Below, in pieces: positions 15,737 to 18,154 of a stretch of DNA of 18,154 nt. The stretch comes from an uncultured Eubacteriales bacterium (GTDB lineage Bacteria > Bacillota > Clostridia > UBA1381 > UBA9506): assembly GCA_900545185.1 (NCBI GenBank), contig UQYH01000040.1, forward strand, positions 1 to 18,154, written 5' to 3'. The number at the start of each line of letters is the position of its first letter. Positions within the stretch are counted from its first letter, which is position 1. A program made the translations under genes and the position numbers. Below the pieces are notes generated by a model that did not search any database, had not been told where the DNA came from, and worked only from the letters and a program-made list of their open reading frames with translations.

Positions 15737-16888
15737 ATGATGATGCAAATAACAGCCAAACGAGCGACCGCTGCGGATTTTGAGGAGCTGACCTCATTTT
15801 TAGACCGCGTATTTACGGCGCATAACGGAACACCCATGGATTTTAAAACGATCTATCCACGCATTTTTGTACCGACGGAGGAAGCCATGCAGCGGCATGT
15901 TGTTGCCAAATCAGACGGAAAAATTATCGGCATGGCAGGCTGCTATCCCTATATCTATCGCGTGGGGAATGTCGATTTATCTGTAGCCGTCACGGGTAAT
16001 GTGGCGGTGGATGAGGCCTATCGCGGTCACGGCGTGATGCAGACGGTTCTGCATCGGCTGATTGAGGAGGAAAAAGACGCGCACGACCTTTTGTTTCTGC
16101 ACGGTGACAGACAGCGCTATCGGTATTTCGGTTACGAACGCTGCGGCATAGAATGTTTTTTCACGCTGACAAGATCCATGCTGGGGAAGGATAACCCGGA
16201 ACGAAAGCTGCAATTTGTAGATTTGCGCACGGCCGATGCAGCGGTGGTTGACGCTGCTCACGCTCTTTCCGCTGCGCAGCCGTTCGGCGTTATCCGCTCA
16301 CGAGAGACGTTTATGTCTGCACTGACAGCCAAAAGCCAAACGCCGCTTGCCGTGCTGTCGGAAACAGGTACGCTTTTGGGCTATGTGTGCGTTGACAAAT
16401 ATCGGGACTCTTTTACCGAAACAGCGCTTGCGGATGCGGATTTGTTGTATGACGTGGTAAAAGCTTACATGCAGTACAGCGGCTTTGCCAAATGCTTTAT
16501 CAGCCTGCCGCTGTATCATCCGTTAACAAAGCATGCCGCGCAGTATGCCGACCGTTATCAAATTGTGCAGCCGGGCAGCTTTTGTGTGCTGAATCCATCC
16601 AAGGTCATTACGGCCTTTATGCAGGCCAAAGGCCGCTATGCCGACTTGCCGGACGGTATTTTGCGCTTGGATTCGGAGGTGTTCGGCAAACTCGCCGTGC
16701 ACAAAACAGGAGCAGACATACGCGTCACCCCGTTTGAGGGAGAAGCAGACATAACGCTGCCGGGCTTTTCTGCCTACGGCTTTTTGTTCGGTACGCTGCC
16801 GCCGCGCACGGAGGGACTGAGCGCACAGAAGGCTTACCTTACACAACAGTGGTTTCCGCTGCCGCTGCATTGCGCCGCTCTTTCGTAA
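15737..16888 (+). CDS. Eis-like GNAT N-acetyltransferase (substrate unknown)
   Basis: 383 residues. The N-terminal GNAT domain (about 4-145) has the acetyl-CoA loop NVAVDEAYRGHGVM (88-101) and the YFGYERCG segment (130-137). A central GNAT-like part (about 150-290) follows, then a C-terminal SCP2-like sandwich (about 295-383). That is the Eis-family layout. Family members acetylate amino groups on aminoglycosides, peptides or sugars. A GNAT enzyme (GlmA) acetylating glucosamine and glucosaminides is known from a muropeptide-recovery locus of C. acetobutylicum. By context this one may N-acetylate GlcN or muramic acid from de-N-acetylated peptidoglycan, which is inference. Three ATGs in a row (15737, 15740, 15743) make the start uncertain by two residues; GAGGTG (15729-15734) favours the later ones slightly. 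It starts 1 nt after the murQ stop. Confidence 0.78.
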   Translation: MMMQITAKRATAADFEELTSFLDRVFTAHNGTPMDFKTIYPRIFVPTEEAMQRHVVAKSDGKIIGMAGCYPYIYRVGNVDLSVAVTGNVAVDEAYRGHGVMQTVLHRLIEEEKDAHDLLFLHGDRQRYRYFGYERCGIECFFTLTRSMLGKDNPERKLQFVDLRTADAAVVDAAHALSAAQPFGVIRSRETFMSALTAKSQTPLAVLSETGTLLGYVCVDKYRDSFTETALADADLLYDVVKAYMQYSGFAKCFISLPLYHPLTKHAAQYADRYQIVQPGSFCVLNPSKVITAFMQAKGRYADLPDGILRLDSEVFGKLAVHKTGADIRVTPFEGEADITLPGFSAYGFLFGTLPPRTEGLSAQKAYLTQQWFPLPLHCAALS

Positions 16889-16896
16889 AGCTTTTC

Positions 16897-17009
16897 AAAC
16901 TTCGTTTGCAGAAGTGTGCCGTTCCGCTTTACATTTACGTTTTTCGGAACAACACATAGGTTGTTCCCTACGTTTTTTAATATTGTTTTTCCCTAAAATC
17001 ATAGGGAAC
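16897..17009. repeat. Cluster of inverted repeats in the acetyltransferase-GH1 gap
   Basis: The 169-nt gap is largely palindromic. CAAAC/GTTTG lies at 16896-16908. GTGccGTTCCG (16916-16926) pairs with CGGAACaaCAC (16945-16955). GTTCCCTA (16963-16970) matches TAGGGAAC (17002-17009), and a nearer TTCCCTA (16989-16995) can pair with the same TAGGGAA. The TAGGGAAC end also occurs at 11961-11968. This looks like a degenerate copy of the palindromic element found before the DUF6259-like gene. No good U-tract marks it as a terminator. Confidence 0.5.
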
Positions 17010-17057
17010 GGCCTGCGTGACGCTCCCCAAAATTGATAAGAAAGGAAGTCGTAAAAC

Positions 17058-17719
17058 ATGTATGACGTTTTTTCAATCGCCGATTTCAGGTTTCCCAAGG
17101 GATTTCTTTGGGGTACGGCAACAGCCGGTCACCAAATAGAGGGGAACAATACAAATGCCAACCGCTATAAGGATGAGCAAGAGCGACCCGTTGATTCAAA
17201 CGGCATTTTGGTACCCTCCGGAATGGCCTGCAACCATTACAACATGGTAGAAGAGGACACGGCGCTTTTACAGTCGCTGGAGATTCCGACCTATCGCATG
17301 AGCATTGAATGGTCGAGAATTGAACCGACCGAAGGGCAGTTTGACGATGATGCCATCCGCCATTATTTAAATGAGATAACACTGCTGAAGGAAAAAGGCA
17401 TAAAGGTGTTTGTTACCCTCCATCATTTTACCCATCCCATTTGGTTTGACGAGTTGGGCGGCTTTGAAAAGCTTGATAACCGCAAATATTTTGAACGCTT
17501 TTTGGAAAAGGTTGTGCCGCTGTATGCTCCCTTTGTCGATACGAATGGTACAGCTATCTGCCCAAATTCGGCCTGGTGGACGTCGATTTTAACACCTTTG
17601 CAAGAACCCCGAAACAAAGCGCTTATTTTTATAGGGATTTAATCCGCAATAACGGCTTTACGCAGGAAATTTTGCGGAAGTACCTGCATAAGCTGCCGAC
17701 CTTACATCCTTTGTCATGA
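17058..17719 (+). pseudogene. GH1 family glycosidase, internally deleted and frameshifted
   Basis: ATG at 17058 follows AAAGGAAG. Residues 1 to about 161 are a clear GH1 N-terminus: FRFPKGFLWGTATAGHQIEGN, CNHYNMVEEDTALLQSLEIPTYRMSIEWSRIEP, VTLHHFTHPIWF and FLEKVVPLYAPFVD. At about 17535-17545 homology in this frame stops; what follows to 17642 is unrelated. From 17540 another frame encodes YEWYSYLPKFGLVDVDFNTF, then ARTPKQSAYFYRDLIRNNGF, ending at 17719. That is the extreme C-terminus of GH1 enzymes (the EW...FGL.yVD...RTPK.SA pattern). Full GH1 proteins have roughly 420-480 residues, so about 200 or more are missing. The loss includes the NEP acid/base and ENG nucleophile motifs, and the join is out of frame. 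The product cannot be active. The cause may be a real deletion or an assembly collapse. Confidence 0.85.
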
Positions 17720-17913
17720 TGTTTTTAATGAGATGTGCCGAAAAACTGAATACCTGCAGGAGGCACAGCTGCGCCGGAGCAAGCTTTGCTTATTCTGATT
17801 TTTGACAAAATCAATCAACCGCTTCGCTGTTCCTCCTTTATTTTGCACCATTTTACTTAAATGTGCGTCTATGACACTATATGAATACGGTAGAGTTATA
17901 TTTACGATATACT
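17720..17913. other. Non-coding stretch after the GH1 remnant
   Basis: Short AT-rich sequence between the end of the GH1 homology and the terminator. A minus-strand frame of about 34 codons starts at a TTG after AAAGGAGGA (near 17830) but shows no recognisable protein. I see no other gene, RNA or repeat here. Confidence 0.4.
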
Positions 17914-17954
17914 CCCACAGAGGTATTTTGTCAACACTTCTGTGGGCGTTTTTT
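17914..17954 (+). terminator. Intrinsic terminator of the plus-strand operon
   Basis: CCCACAGA (17914-17921) pairs perfectly with TCTGTGGG (17939-17946) over a 17-nt loop. CG and six T residues (17949-17954) follow. It is 195 nt beyond the GH1 remnant stop and is the only good plus-strand terminator after the amino-sugar block. Confidence 0.8.
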
Positions 17955-17996
17955 GTATCTGTTTAGAATATTTCTATACAAGTAGTTTATCTGCAC

Positions 17997-18040
17997 AAAA
18001 AAACACCAAAACCCCTTGCAAGCACGATTCTTACAAGGGG
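17997..18040 (-). terminator. Intrinsic terminator on the minus strand, for a gene to the right
   Basis: Read on the minus strand, CCCCTTGTAAG (18030-18040) pairs with CTTGCAAGGGG (18012-18022), 10 bp plus one mismatch, around a 7-nt loop. TTTTGGTGTTTTTTT (17997-18011) follows. The U-rich tail exists only in this direction. It converges on the plus-strand terminator, so the two operons end face to face. Confidence 0.8.
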
Positions 18041-18065
18041 CTTATAGATTATTTTAATGCAATTG

Positions 18066-18154
18066 TCAAAGGGATATTTTGTGTTGTCTCGGATCTTGAT
18101 AATATTTAAAACATGATAAACCCATTACCGCTGTAAAGGAAACCGCCGCCCAAA
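18066..18154 (-). CDS. Possible 3' end of a minus-strand gene, unknown product
   Basis: A frame open from the window edge reads WAAVSFTAVMGLSCFKYYQD, then PRQHKISL, and stops at 18066-18068, 26 nt before the minus-strand terminator. A hydrophobic stretch followed by a charged tail would suit the C-terminus of a membrane protein. A second minus frame is open only to 18106. With 28 codons and no homology I recognise, the call rests on the terminator position and orientation. The product is unknown. Confidence 0.35.
   Translation of the reverse strand, partial: WAAVSFTAVMGLSCFKYYQDPRQHKISL

Noticed and set aside
17643..17798. Frame continuing after the GH1 stop (DVFNEMCRKTEYLQEAQLRR)
   Set aside because: It has no start or ribosome binding site, runs out of frame through the GH1 remnant, and matches nothing I recognise.
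17895..17938. Minus-strand TTGACA-17-TATATC promoter-like match
   Set aside because: The -10 lacks the final T and fits only 4 of 6. It overlaps the plus-strand terminator stem and faces an antisense direction with no gene.
1..18154. CRISPR arrays, tRNA/rRNA genes, insertion sequences or phage genes
   Set aside because: I looked for regularly spaced repeats, tRNA-like cloverleafs, transposase motifs and integrase motifs on both strands and saw none.

Overview
The window looks like one contig from a Gram-positive anaerobe of the Clostridia (Oscillospiraceae/Lachnospiraceae type). The reasons are strong AGGAGG-type ribosome binding sites, frequent TTG/GTG starts, an LplB/LplC-type sugar permease pair with a YesN-type membrane-bound AraC regulator, a MurK-like kinase, and REP-like GC-rich palindromes between genes. 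No taxonomic marker gene is present, so this placement is inference. The first 73 bases are not biological. They are a T-run followed by a complete Illumina TruSeq P7 adapter with its index, so the left end of the contig is artificial and truncates the first gene.

Left half (75-9701, minus strand): a secreted-polysaccharide utilisation block, read right to left. It holds lplB-like permease, lplC-like permease, a 738-residue secreted protein built from two [LamG-like + SbsA/Big_5 Ig-like] units, a 1193-residue secreted heparinase II/III-type lyase, and a YesN-like two-TM regulator cut off before its DNA-binding domain. A sigma-A-like promoter (9762-9791) drives the permeases. A second, extended -10 promoter (5504-5532) with a leader of about 280 nt precedes the lyase. 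No solute-binding protein, no ATPase and no unsaturated uronyl hydrolase is seen. The two secreted proteins share related jelly-roll and Ig-like modules.

Centre (9702-10148): a divergent control region with outward promoters on both strands, a composite palindrome (9976-10018) and a hairpin (9843-9874).

Right half (10149-17719, plus strand): a cytoplasmic amino-sugar/muropeptide block. It holds a BadF/MurK-type kinase, an RpiR/SIS regulator that overlaps the kinase, a 929-residue cytoplasmic DUF6259-like putative glycosidase, MurQ (MurNAc-6-P etherase), an Eis-like GNAT acetyltransferase and a broken GH1 glycosidase. The GH1 N-terminal third is joined out of frame to its extreme C-terminus, with both catalytic glutamates lost.

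Right edge (17720-18154): two converging intrinsic terminators. The minus-strand one implies another gene entering from the right; its last ~29 codons may be visible.

Working model (inference): the secreted lyase and carbohydrate-binding-like protein act on a uronate-containing glycan outside the cell, the permeases import oligosaccharides, and the divergent operon hydrolyses them and routes MurNAc/GlcNAc-type sugars through MurK and MurQ. Whether the two divergent blocks serve one substrate is not shown by the sequence. A teichuronic-acid-bearing cell wall is one substrate that would unite them.
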